Part shown: positions 43,637 through 51,394 of the stretch, piece by piece
Layout of the letters: every line of letters begins with the position of its first letter
Numbering within the stretch: the stretch's first letter is position 1
Assembly: GCA_900547005.1 (NCBI GenBank)
Contig: URER01000012.1
Span: 1 to 56,940 of the forward strand
DNA: 56,940 bases
Source: an uncultured Prevotella sp.
GTDB taxonomy: Bacteria > Bacteroidota > Bacteroidia > Bacteroidales > Bacteroidaceae
Direction: 5' to 3'
Notes under the pieces: model-generated
What the model was told of the DNA's origin: nothing
The model's database searches: none
The model's input: the letters and a program-made list of their open reading frames with translations, nothing else
Translations under genes and position numbers: made by a program

Positions 43637-46600
43637 CTATTCGTTCTGCGATGCCTTGCGGTATTCGGATGGCGACATTCCCGTGTGCTTCTTGAAGCAC
43701 TTGCTGAAATACTTCGGGTCGGTGAAACCCACCTGATATGAAATCTGCGAGAAAGGCTCGCGCGTACCTTTTATCAGTTCCTCGGCACGCTGCATACGCA
43801 CATGGCGCAGGAAATCGGCGGGTGCCATGTCGGCAATCTCCTTTATCCGCTCATAGAAAACAGTGCGCGACATTCTGAGCTGCGATGCCATATCGTCCAC
43901 ACGCAACTCGGAATCGCCGATATTCTCCTCTATATATGCAAGCAGAGTGTCCATAAATTCCTTGTCGCGGTCGATGAATTCGGGCGTTTTTAACAGGAAA
44001 CGCACTTTTCCGGCATCGGCTTGCTCCACGGCTTCTTCGGTGATTTCTACTTTCTTCTTGCGCATATAATAAACCATTCCGTATGCCAGACAGGCTATAA
44101 GCAACAGCACGATGATAGTCCGCCCCCACCAACTCTCAAAGAATGTAGGCTCGGCATAGATGTCGATAGACTTCACATTGTCCATCCACACGCCGTCGCT
44201 GTTGGTGCTCCTGACATAGAGCCTGTGCTCGCCGGCGGGGAAATTGGTGAACGAGGCATTGTTGCTGCCACTACGGATGTAAGTCCAAGTGCCGTTGTCG
44301 AGACGGTAGGCATAGCGTATTCCGCTGTTCTCGGTGTAGTCGAGAGCCGAGAAATACACAGTCAGCGAACGTTTGTCCACCGCCACTTCGAGCCGTCCGA
44401 TGTTCAGGAGCGGATGCATACCCTCGTTGTCGTGATAGTCTACCGCCGTAAACAGGATTGACGGGCGGAACTTGCTCTTGCCCATCTGCCTCGGCAGGAA
44501 CGACAAGGTGCCGCCCTCTATGGCTAAGACTATCCTGTCGGTACGCACATCGTGCGACGGCAGGGCTTCGGTTATGTTCACGCAGCCAAGCTCATTGGCA
44601 CTGTATTCGGTGATGTTTCCCTTTCTGTCGAGACGTGCGATGCGCGACTCCCCTATAAGCCACAGGTTGTCGGCATTATCGCGCGCAAGGCCCTGAACAG
44701 TCTGTCCGATGGGTATCTTCACCTCCTCGAAGCGCAATCCGTCGGCCAAAAGATTCTTCGACACTATCCTCTGGCAGCCTCCGCCCAGCGTAACGACATA
44801 TATCCGACCGTCTTTCATGCGGCAGGTCTGCATCACTTCATCGGTGAGCAGCGAGTTTTTGTCGCCGTTGACGTGCCGGGAAACAAAGAAACGTATATCC
44901 CGTGGCGAGCGATAGCGGTCGGAATACGCAAGCAGTCCGTCCGTCGTCGACAGCAGTATGGTGCCGCCGGGCATCACCTCTATGCGCCTCACCTTATTAT
45001 ATATAAGGAGATTGTAGCCTTTCAACTCGTTGCCTGAATGGATAAAGCGCACCGCCTGCCCTTTCGCCGTGCCACCGCCTGCCTCGTCGATGATGTTCAG
45101 TCCGCCGTCAAACGCTGCAATGAGAATGCGCCCCCTGGTGTCCTCGCTAATGTCATATATGTTGTTGCAACTGATAGAATACTTGTCTGCATCGTCATGC
45201 ACATAGTGGCACTGCGTGCCGTCGGGCATGAACACATATAGCCCGTCGCCCTTCGTGCCTGCCCACAGGCGGTTCTTGCTGTCGCGGAAGAGTGAGTATA
45301 TGCCTTTCTTCGCACGGAATTGGAAGCCTGCGCCATAGAGGTCACCGTCTATCGTACCCGTAATCAGCGCGCCCGACTTGTCTTGCAGCACGGCGCGAGT
45401 GTCGCGGTTATCGTTGCGGCGGTCTACGCTGACGTTGGAATACAAGAAGTTCACCAACACAAGATTATGCTGGCAAAGCAGCCACAGATTGCCCTGGCGG
45501 TCGCCGTAATGGCGTCTTACGCATGGAATGGCGTGCCTGAATCCGTTTGAGGGTATGAGAGGATAGGCCATGAGCTTGCGGGTGCGCTCATCGAAGTAGG
45601 AGAACGTGCCGCCACGGGGAATCACCCACACCGTCTTGTTGGCATCCTCGTGAAACACCGGATACTCGGATGCCGTCTCAAAAGTGGCATCTTGCATATC
45701 CACATTAAGCCATTGCACGGGCATTCCGGGCGCATCGGCATCAACCATCGTTACTCCCGGCGCATCGGTGAAGCACCACAGGCGGTGCCTGCTGTCGGCA
45801 AACAAATAGCGCACCGAGGGCGACGGATTGGCGGGAGAGGTTATCTGAACCATCCGTTCGCTGCCGTTGCGTGTGTCTTTCACCACCACGCCTGCATCGG
45901 TAGCCACAGCTATGCGGTTATTGTCGAGCTTAATGCAGGCATTGGCTTTTCTTCCGGCAACAGGTTCGAGCCACGTCTTGCCGTTCATCACAAACACATA
46001 GTTATAGTATTTCTTCGACACGAGCTTGCCGTCGCAGTATGTGCCTTTCTCGGTGAAGCACCACTCGCGTCCGGTTTCGTCGAGGCACACTTTGTGGAGC
46101 TTGCCCTCGAAGGTCATGCGCTCAAAGCCCTTGCGCTCGGTGAGCAGCGAGTCGGTAAGCCGGTAGTGGGTCGTACCCTTGCCCACGAGCCATGTCTTGC
46201 CGTTTGGAAGAGGATAGACCTTGCGCAGCTCAAATGGTTTCTCGGTACTCTTTGCACCGTCTTTCCCTGCATTTGCGTCTATCATGGCCGACACATCGAC
46301 GTATTGGCATACGTGGCTGTCGAAGAGATACACGCGGTCGGTATAAGTAACAGTCCACAAGTTGCCGTTTCTGCCATGCGCGATGTCCTTCAGGTGGTTT
46401 GTGGGCAGAATGGTATTGCCCGGCACATTGCGGAAGGTGGTGAACCGATATCCGTCATAACACGACAAGCCGTTCCACGAGACCATCCATGTGAGGTTCT
46501 CTGTGGAATGTACAAGTCCGGAGATGACACCTGCGGGCAGTCCGTCTTCCGTGCCGAATACGCGCACATTGCATCGTGGCTGTGCCGCAGCCGGCGCGCC

Positions 46601-46651
46601 ATTCAGCGTTATCAGCAGCAGGGCCGCTATATATCTGATTAAGGTTTTCAT
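43637..46651 (-). CDS. Membrane-spanning propeller/Y_Y_Y/AraC regulator without kinase domains
   Basis: This 1004-residue protein, from the ATG at 46651, has a signal peptide (MKTLIRYIAALLLITLNGAP, then AAAQ). A periplasmic two-component-regulator-type propeller (about 30-720) has repeats such as FGTEDGLPAGVISGL, DSRHRLWCFTD, DSKNRLWAGTKGDGLYVF and DTRGRILIAAFDGGLNII. A Y_Y_Y domain covers about 724-834 and one membrane helix 839-862 (TIIVLLLIACLAYGMVYYM). After only about 25 residues come two AraC helix-turn-helices (about 890-1003; DDMASQLRMSRTVFYERIKE, ISYQVGFTDPKYFSKCFKKH). The histidine kinase and receiver parts of hybrid systems are absent. It probably senses a uronate oligosaccharide and controls kduI/kduD downstream. 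Confidence 0.9.
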   Translation of the reverse strand: MKTLIRYIAALLLITLNGAPAAAQPRCNVRVFGTEDGLPAGVISGLVHSTENLTWMVSWNGLSCYDGYRFTTFRNVPGNTILPTNHLKDIAHGRNGNLWTVTYTDRVYLFDSHVCQYVDVSAMIDANAGKDGAKSTEKPFELRKVYPLPNGKTWLVGKGTTHYRLTDSLLTERKGFERMTFEGKLHKVCLDETGREWCFTEKGTYCDGKLVSKKYYNYVFVMNGKTWLEPVAGRKANACIKLDNNRIAVATDAGVVVKDTRNGSERMVQITSPANPSPSVRYLFADSRHRLWCFTDAPGVTMVDADAPGMPVQWLNVDMQDATFETASEYPVFHEDANKTVWVIPRGGTFSYFDERTRKLMAYPLIPSNGFRHAIPCVRRHYGDRQGNLWLLCQHNLVLVNFLYSNVSVDRRNDNRDTRAVLQDKSGALITGTIDGDLYGAGFQFRAKKGIYSLFRDSKNRLWAGTKGDGLYVFMPDGTQCHYVHDDADKYSISCNNIYDISEDTRGRILIAAFDGGLNIIDEAGGGTAKGQAVRFIHSGNELKGYNLLIYNKVRRIEVMPGGTILLSTTDGLLAYSDRYRSPRDIRFFVSRHVNGDKNSLLTDEVMQTCRMKDGRIYVVTLGGGCQRIVSKNLLADGLRFEEVKIPIGQTVQGLARDNADNLWLIGESRIARLDRKGNITEYSANELGCVNITEALPSHDVRTDRIVLAIEGGTLSFLPRQMGKSKFRPSILFTAVDYHDNEGMHPLLNIGRLEVAVDKRSLTVYFSALDYTENSGIRYAYRLDNGTWTYIRSGSNNASFTNFPAGEHRLYVRSTNSDGVWMDNVKSIDIYAEPTFFESWWGRTIIVLLLIACLAYGMVYYMRKKKVEITEEAVEQADAGKVRFLLKTPEFIDRDKEFMDTLLAYIEENIGDSELRVDDMASQLRMSRTVFYERIKEIADMAPADFLRHVRMQRAEELIKGTREPFSQISYQVGFTDPKYFSKCFKKHTGMSPSEYRKASQNE

Positions 46652-46677
46652 TACAGATTGTTTTATTAGAACGTTAG

Positions 46678-46709
46678 CAAAATTAATAATAACTTGCGAA
46701 TTTTGCAAA
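46678..46709 (-). promoter_or_regulatory. Promoter of the AraC-type regulator gene
   Basis: On the minus strand TTTG (46709-46706), a 20-nt spacer and TAATTTTG (46685-46678) match the consensus. The start near 46671 leaves a leader of about 20 nt and supports the ATG at 46651 over 46708. Confidence 0.7.
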
Positions 46710-46863
46710 TAATCGGTCTCTTTTAATGTGGACGATTATAGGAAAAAGTGTGAAATGAAATAACAGACGCAACGCAAAACTGTCCAAATAAGAAGGCTCA
46801 CCCGATAAAAATAGGGGAGGTCTTTTATTAGATATTATGTCGCACCTTTGCACACCTTTACGC

Positions 46864-47052
46864 CATACTCAGAGTATTTAAGGCCGGATTACTCCAGTAC
46901 TGAAGCCAAAATACTTGAGTAATCAGGCCGGAATTACTTGAGTACTGCGCCCAAATTACTCGAGTACTACACCCAAATTACTCGAGTATTGCGCCATAGT
47001 ACTATGCTGTTCGACCAAAATAGGTTGCCCCCCTGTATTTATCGGATGAACC
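46864..47052 (+). repeat. 22-bp tandem-repeat element, copy 2
   Basis: This second copy has the lead CAGAGTATTTAAGGC, five 22-bp units (variants of AATTACTCGAGTACTGCGCC) and the tail ATAGTACTATGCTGTTCG ... ATTTATCGGATGAACC. It is in the same orientation as copy 1 (19151-19337). The units differ between copies more than lead and tail do. Confidence 0.85.
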
Positions 47053-47096
47053 AATAAGAATCCGACAATCCTCAATCCTCGCTAATTAAGCCCAAC

Positions 47097-47135
47097 AAAA
47101 AACGGGAAACAGCATGATGCCGTTTCCCGTTTTTT
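47097..47135. terminator. Terminator of tRNA-Gln
   Basis: AAAAAACGGGAAAC pairs perfectly with GTTTCCCGTTTTTT around an 11-nt loop. It lies just downstream of the minus-strand tRNA-Gln. Confidence 0.9.
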
Positions 47136-47138
47136 GCG

Positions 47139-47209
47139 TTGTCCTAGGCGGATTCGAACCACCACAAACAGAACCAAAACCTGTTGTGCTACCATTACAC
47201 CATAGGACA
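47139..47209 (-). tRNA. tRNA-Gln (anticodon TTG)
   Basis: Minus-strand cloverleaf: acceptor TGTCCTA/TAGGACA, anticodon stem ACAGG/TCTGT with loop TTTTGGT, and T loop GTTCGAATC. The anticodon TTG reads CAA and CAG. The discriminator is A; CCA is not encoded. Confidence 0.95.
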
Positions 47210-47227
47210 ATCGCAGTTTTGTGGTTG

Positions 47228-47259
47228 CAAAGGTAGTGGTTTTTCATGCCACTACCAAA
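47228..47259 (-). promoter_or_regulatory. Promoter of tRNA-Gln
   Basis: On the minus strand TTTG (47259-47256), a 20-nt spacer and TACCTTTG (47235-47228) match the consensus; it resembles the tRNA-Arg promoter, including the same TACCTTTG box. It sits between the tyrS stop and the tRNA. Confidence 0.75.
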
Positions 47260-47278
47260 TTTTTATGCCATAATTTTC

Positions 47279-48580
47279 TTACTTCACCGTTAGGAGGAAG
47301 TAATTCTTCTTGCCCTTCTGCACCAAAAGATACTTGCCGTCGATGAGGTCTTCGGCTGTTATGGTGCGGTCGAAAGCTGTCATTTTCTCCTTGTTCAGAC
47401 TCACGCCGCCACCCTTGACGAGCTTGCGCATCTCGCCTTTGCTCGGGAAGATGTCGAGACCGTCCTGACAGAACACCTCAACGGCAGGCTGACCGAGGCT
47501 GTCCTTGCTTATCTCATGGTGCGGAACGCCGTTGAATACATCGAGGAATGTCTGCTCGTCGAGCTTCAACAGACTTTCTTTCGTTGACTTTCCGAAGAGA
47601 ATGTTGCTCGCTTCCTGAGCCATCTCAAGGTCTTCCTTGCTGTGAACGAGCACCGTCACCTCCTCAGCGAGACGCTTCTGGAGTGTGCGGCGGCCCGGGT
47701 CTTGCTTGTGTTCCTCTACCAAAGCGTCGATGACGTCCTTCTCCAGACTTGTGAATATCTTGATGTAACGCTCTGCATCGTCGTCGGTCACGTTGAGCCA
47801 GAACTGATAGAAGGCGTAAGGGCTGGTGCGGTTGCGGTCGAGCCAGACGTTTCCGCTCTCCGTCTTGCCGAATTTCTTGCCGTCGGCCTTTGTTATCAGT
47901 GGACAGGTGAGGGCGAATGCCTCGGTGTCGTTGCCCAAAGTGCGGCGTATAAGCTCCGTTCCCGTGGTCATGTTACCCCACTGGTCGTTTCCGCCGAGCT
48001 GCAATTTCACGCCCTTTTCCTTATAAAGATGCAGGAAATCGTAGCCCTGGAGGAGCTGGTATGTGAACTCGGTGAATGACAATCCGTCGCGCGCCGTACC
48101 GTTGAGACGCTGCTGCACGCTCTCCTTTGCCATCATGTAGTTCACGGTTATGTGCTTGCCCACCTCGCGTGCGAAGTCGAGGAAGGTGAAGTCTTTCATC
48201 CAGTCGTAGTTGTTCACCATCTCAGCAGCATTCGGCTCGTTGCTGTCGAAATCGAGGAACTTAGACACTTGCTTCTTTATAGCTTCCTGATTGTGATATA
48301 AAGTAGCTGTATCAAGCAGGTTGCGCTCCTGACTTTTGCCCGAAGGGTCGCCAATCATGCCCGTCGCGCCGCCCACAAGCAGGTAGGGTTTGTGTCCGCA
48401 ACGCTGCAAATGACGCAGCATCATAATGCCACAGAGGTGGCCAATATGCAGAGAATCGGCTGTCGGGTCTGTACCGAGATATGCCGAAACCATCTCTTTC
48501 GTGAGCAGCTCTTCTGTTCCGGGCATTATCTGCGACAGCATTCCGCGCCACTTCAATTCTTCAACAAAATTCTTTTTCAT
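47279..48580 (-). CDS. tyrS: Tyrosyl-tRNA synthetase
   Basis: This 433-residue class I enzyme charges tRNA-Tyr with tyrosine. The HIGH-type motif is GTDPTADSLHIGHLCG (33-48), the tyrosine pocket includes TYQLLQGYDFLHLY and GGNDQWGNMTTG, and the KMSKS equivalent is KADGKKFGKTESGNVWL. The C-terminal S4-like RNA-binding domain begins near 360 (RKLVKGGGVSLNKEKM ... GKYLLVQKGKKNYFLL). The ATG at 48580 gives MKKNFVEELKWRGMLSQIMPG. The leader contains the same palindromic repeat as argH. tRNA-Gln follows it. Confidence 0.97.
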   Translation of the reverse strand: MKKNFVEELKWRGMLSQIMPGTEELLTKEMVSAYLGTDPTADSLHIGHLCGIMMLRHLQRCGHKPYLLVGGATGMIGDPSGKSQERNLLDTATLYHNQEAIKKQVSKFLDFDSNEPNAAEMVNNYDWMKDFTFLDFAREVGKHITVNYMMAKESVQQRLNGTARDGLSFTEFTYQLLQGYDFLHLYKEKGVKLQLGGNDQWGNMTTGTELIRRTLGNDTEAFALTCPLITKADGKKFGKTESGNVWLDRNRTSPYAFYQFWLNVTDDDAERYIKIFTSLEKDVIDALVEEHKQDPGRRTLQKRLAEEVTVLVHSKEDLEMAQEASNILFGKSTKESLLKLDEQTFLDVFNGVPHHEISKDSLGQPAVEVFCQDGLDIFPSKGEMRKLVKGGGVSLNKEKMTAFDRTITAEDLIDGKYLLVQKGKKNYFLLTVK

Positions 48581-48611
48581 ATTGTTATTGGGTTTTATTA
48601 TCTAATTAAAA

Positions 48612-48722
48612 GCCTCACCCCCAGCCCCCTCTCCAAAAGAGAGGGGAGTAATTACTCCTTTTGGTGTTATAGGATGTATAGGGAGTGATAGGGTGTTATA
48701 GGGAGTGATAGGTGCTGATAGG
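48612..48722. repeat. Palindromic repeat and 10/20-bp minisatellite upstream of tyrS
   Basis: Bases 48612-48660 match the left arm of the argH repeat (AAGCCTCACCCCCAGCCCCC, CTCTCCAAAAGAGAGGGGAG). Next to it, 48662-48722 is a run of about 10-bp units (GGGAGTGATA, GGGTGTTATA) that alternate to give a 20-bp period. Past it, up to 48840, are pyrimidine-rich fragments shared with 42056-42260. Confidence 0.75.
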
Positions 48723-48843
48723 AATTAGCAAACAAAGCATTTCTCAATCCTCAATCCTCCATCCTCAAAAGGTATTCTCTTACTTCTTACCTCTCAAGAG
48801 TATTGTCTGAACTCCAGAACTCCTGTCTCCAGTCTCCTTTCCC

Positions 48844-49095
48844 TCACGGCACCGGGTCATACCCCGAGCCTCCCCACGGATGGCACCTGAGTATCCGCCT
48901 TATCGCAAGATACGTTCCTTTCAGCGGCCCGTGCTTGATTATTGCCTGGCGGGCGTACTCCGAACACGTGGGAACAAAGCGACATGAGGGCGGCGTATAG
49001 GGTGAAATGCAGGTCTGATAGAACTTGACGGGCAGCAGCAGCAGCCATATCGCGACCTTGCGCACAATGAGGAGTAACCGTTGCAAGCCGTTCAT
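48844..49095 (-). CDS. yidD: Membrane protein insertion efficiency factor YidD
   Basis: This 83-residue protein assists insertion of inner-membrane proteins. It has the YidD core: an N-terminal amphipathic helix (RKVAIWLLLLPVKFYQTCIS), then PPSCRFVPTCSEYARQAI with conserved cysteines, and RRILRCHPWGGSGYDPVP at the end. I use the ATG at 49095, which overlaps the rnpA stop in ATGA; a longer frame only reads back through rnpA in another frame. rnpA-yidD is a common pairing. It normally works near YidC, which is not in this window. Confidence 0.95.
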   Translation of the reverse strand: MNGLQRLLLIVRKVAIWLLLLPVKFYQTCISPYTPPSCRFVPTCSEYARQAIIKHGPLKGTYLAIRRILRCHPWGGSGYDPVP

Positions 49096-49493
49096 AGTGT
49101 CTCGCTTATCCTCCGGAGCAGGCTCACCACGCTCCGTTCGACCTTCTCCGTGGTGTGCAATGAGTTGTCGAGCCATATAAATGCCACAGCAACCTTCGTG
49201 TCCTGACGGTCTTTCAGACTGTCGATGAGCATCTGTTTGTTCAGTCTGTAAGCCTCGCGCACCTGTCTTTTCACCCGGTTGCGCTTCACGGCGCGCTTGA
49301 AACGGCGTTTCGGCACGCTCACGAGTATCTGCGCTTGCGGCTCACCGCTTGCCCGACCGGTAGTCATATACACCGCACGAAGCGGAAACGAGGCCACAGA
49401 GGAGCTTTTGCCACCGCTGAAGAGTTTGTCAATGAGTTTCTTGCTGCATATCCGCTCTTCCTTGCTTAGAGTATAGACACCGCCTGCCGGCAT
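49092..49493 (-). CDS. rnpA: Ribonuclease P protein component
   Basis: This 133-residue basic protein binds RNase P RNA and helps it remove 5' leaders from pre-tRNAs. The signature KRNRVKRQVREAYR (about 74-87) and the lead LSKEERICSKKLIDKLF are typical, with the strand QILVSVPKRRFKRAV between. It has an ATGA overlap with yidD and starts 3 nt after the hemD stop, so hemD-rnpA-yidD are surely co-transcribed. Confidence 0.95.
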   Translation of the reverse strand: MPAGGVYTLSKEERICSKKLIDKLFSGGKSSSVASFPLRAVYMTTGRASGEPQAQILVSVPKRRFKRAVKRNRVKRQVREAYRLNKQMLIDSLKDRQDTKVAVAFIWLDNSLHTTEKVERSVVSLLRRISETL

Positions 49494-49496
49494 TGC

Positions 49497-50240
49497 TTAT
49501 TTCAGTTTTTTGAGGTAAGCACGCAACGCACTTGTCATCGAAGGATATTCCTTCGACGGTGCCTCAAGGTCGAGACGCAACCCTTGCGCCTTCACTTCCT
49601 TAGCCGTAGCCGGGCCAAACGTGCCAATCTTTATATCGTTTTGCTTAAAGTCGGGGAAATTCTCGCCGAGAGCTTTCACGCCGGTAGGACTTGAGAAGAT
49701 AAGCATATCATAGTCGAACGCAGCCTTTTCCTCATCTGAGAAATCGTTGCTTACGGTACGATACATCACACATTCCGTATGCATCAGTTTCTTAGAGTCG
49801 AGCAGATCTTTTATGACATCATTGTGAACGCTGCTCAGAGGAACGAGATATTTCTCGGTTTTGTGCTTCACCATTGTCGGAACGAGGTCATCAACCTTAC
49901 CCGTAGCTCCGAAAAAGACCTTGCGCTTGCGATACTGCACATACTTCTGGATATACAGCGCAACGGTTTCGGTGATGCAGAAATACTTCATGTCCTCTGG
50001 AATGGTAAGGCGCATTTCCTTTGCCAAGCGGAAATAATTGTCGATGGCGTGGCGGGATGTGAAAACAACTGCAGTATGGTCAAGTATCGATACTTTCTGC
50101 TGTCTGAACTCTTTCGGCGTCAACCCTTCTACCTTAAAGAACGGGCGGAATATGAATTCCACGCCAAACTCTTTCTCTACATCAAAATAGGGCGATTTCT
50201 CGCTTGTAGGTTTTGGCTGTGAAATCAGAATCTTCTTCAT
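49497..50240 (-). CDS. hemD: Uroporphyrinogen-III synthase-like protein
   Basis: This 247-residue protein has the two-lobed HemD pattern: VVFTSRHAIDNYF in the first lobe, KYLVPLSSVHNDVI and LLIFSSPTGVKALGENFPDF in the second, and IGTFGPATAKEVKAQGLRLD near the end. HemD closes the linear tetrapyrrole to uroporphyrinogen III. HemD is poorly conserved, so the assignment rests on pattern and on the familiar hemD-rnpA-yidD order. No other haem genes lie in the window, so a related non-haem role cannot be excluded. Confidence 0.82.
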   Translation of the reverse strand: MKKILISQPKPTSEKSPYFDVEKEFGVEFIFRPFFKVEGLTPKEFRQQKVSILDHTAVVFTSRHAIDNYFRLAKEMRLTIPEDMKYFCITETVALYIQKYVQYRKRKVFFGATGKVDDLVPTMVKHKTEKYLVPLSSVHNDVIKDLLDSKKLMHTECVMYRTVSNDFSDEEKAAFDYDMLIFSSPTGVKALGENFPDFKQNDIKIGTFGPATAKEVKAQGLRLDLEAPSKEYPSMTSALRAYLKKLK

Positions 50241-50251
50241 CTTCTTCTGTC

Positions 50252-51334
50252 CTAAATATTTAGTGTCAAATAATTACCTGTAAGCTCCAGAGAACCGAAT
50301 AGAACTATCAACGGTACTATTTCGAGCGCACAAAAGTACAAAAATATTTGCAGAAAAACGCCCATTCGCTTGAAAAAGATGGAATAGCACTTATAAAATG
50401 TCAGGATTTTAACGATAAATGCGACTATCAACGAATAAATGAGAGTGGTTGACATCCCTGTGCGGAAGTAAACCTGCAACACGACGACAGGAAAAAGAGC
50501 AACGCCCTCGATGGCCGTAAGGAAGAGAATGGTCTTGTTCCACTGCTCGTTTTTACCACTGTCGAAGAACACCCAGCCCACCATATTGTAGACGACGGCT
50601 TTCAGCAGGAAGTAGACGGTGATGATTCCGAAGAACAAGCCGATTACCGCCAACTGGGAATCGACGACATAATTGGATGCGTAATACTCGCTGCGGTATA
50701 GATAATACACAATGCTGAGCAGCAAAGCGGTTTGCAAGACAAGAAAAAACTGAAACCTCACCTCGCCCGTCGTCTCTGTAAGGGCGGCCGCGCTGCGGGG
50801 CATATAGAAGAAGTTTTTCATCTGCCGCATGATGAAACCCAACGAGCCGGAAAGGGATATAAGGGCAAGTATGAAACTGCCGAGCAGCAGTCCGGTTATC
50901 GTATCATCGCTACGGAGCGTGTACGGAACGGGGTCGCCGAGCACTCCGTTATTGCCCGCCCCTAATTCCGGGCGGAAATACTTATTATTTTTGAAGCATC
51001 CCTCTCTACGGTAGTTCACCTCCGAGAGCTTGGGCAGCAGTTTCACCTTCACGCCGAAAACGTTCAGCGTGTCGATACGGGTGTTATAATCGATACGTCC
51101 GGGCTTGAAATTGGCCTGAATAGCCGAATCCTTCTGCTCCTCCGTGGCCGAAGCAGGCAGACTCTTCACCACCTGATAAGGGCTTCTGCCCTTATCGTTG
51201 ACGGTAAGCTGGCCCTTCGTCACGAAATTCGCGCCATGAGCGCGGGCTATGGAATCGGGTGATGAAACAACGACCCCACCCGACCTCCCCAAGGGGAGGA
51301 GTCCTAATGAGGAAAGAGGATTGAGAAATGCCAT
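50252..51334 (-). CDS. DUF4271-like membrane protein
   Basis: This protein of about 360 residues has a soluble N-terminus and about seven hydrophobic helices from residue 150 (TITGLLLGSFILALISL ... IVYYLYRSEYY ... VIGLFFGIITVYFLLKAVVY ... FFKRMGVFLQIFLYFCALEI). The layout and its place before hemD match the DUF4271 proteins of Bacteroidetes; the function is unknown. The start is unclear: ATGs exist only at 51355 and 51334, and the first 16 codons after 51334 (FLNPLSSLGLLPLGRSGG) come from a CCTCCCCTTGGGGAGG-type repeat, so the native start may have been displaced. hemD starts 11 nt after its stop. Confidence 0.7.
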   Translation of the reverse strand: MAFLNPLSSLGLLPLGRSGGVVVSSPDSIARAHGANFVTKGQLTVNDKGRSPYQVVKSLPASATEEQKDSAIQANFKPGRIDYNTRIDTLNVFGVKVKLLPKLSEVNYRREGCFKNNKYFRPELGAGNNGVLGDPVPYTLRSDDTITGLLLGSFILALISLSGSLGFIMRQMKNFFYMPRSAAALTETTGEVRFQFFLVLQTALLLSIVYYLYRSEYYASNYVVDSQLAVIGLFFGIITVYFLLKAVVYNMVGWVFFDSGKNEQWNKTILFLTAIEGVALFPVVVLQVYFRTGMSTTLIYSLIVAFIVKILTFYKCYSIFFKRMGVFLQIFLYFCALEIVPLIVLFGSLELTGNYLTLNI

Positions 51335-51394
51335 ATTAACGATGTAGAGCCGCAACCTGTTACGACTGTAAATAATTATTTCGTGAGTGGCGAA

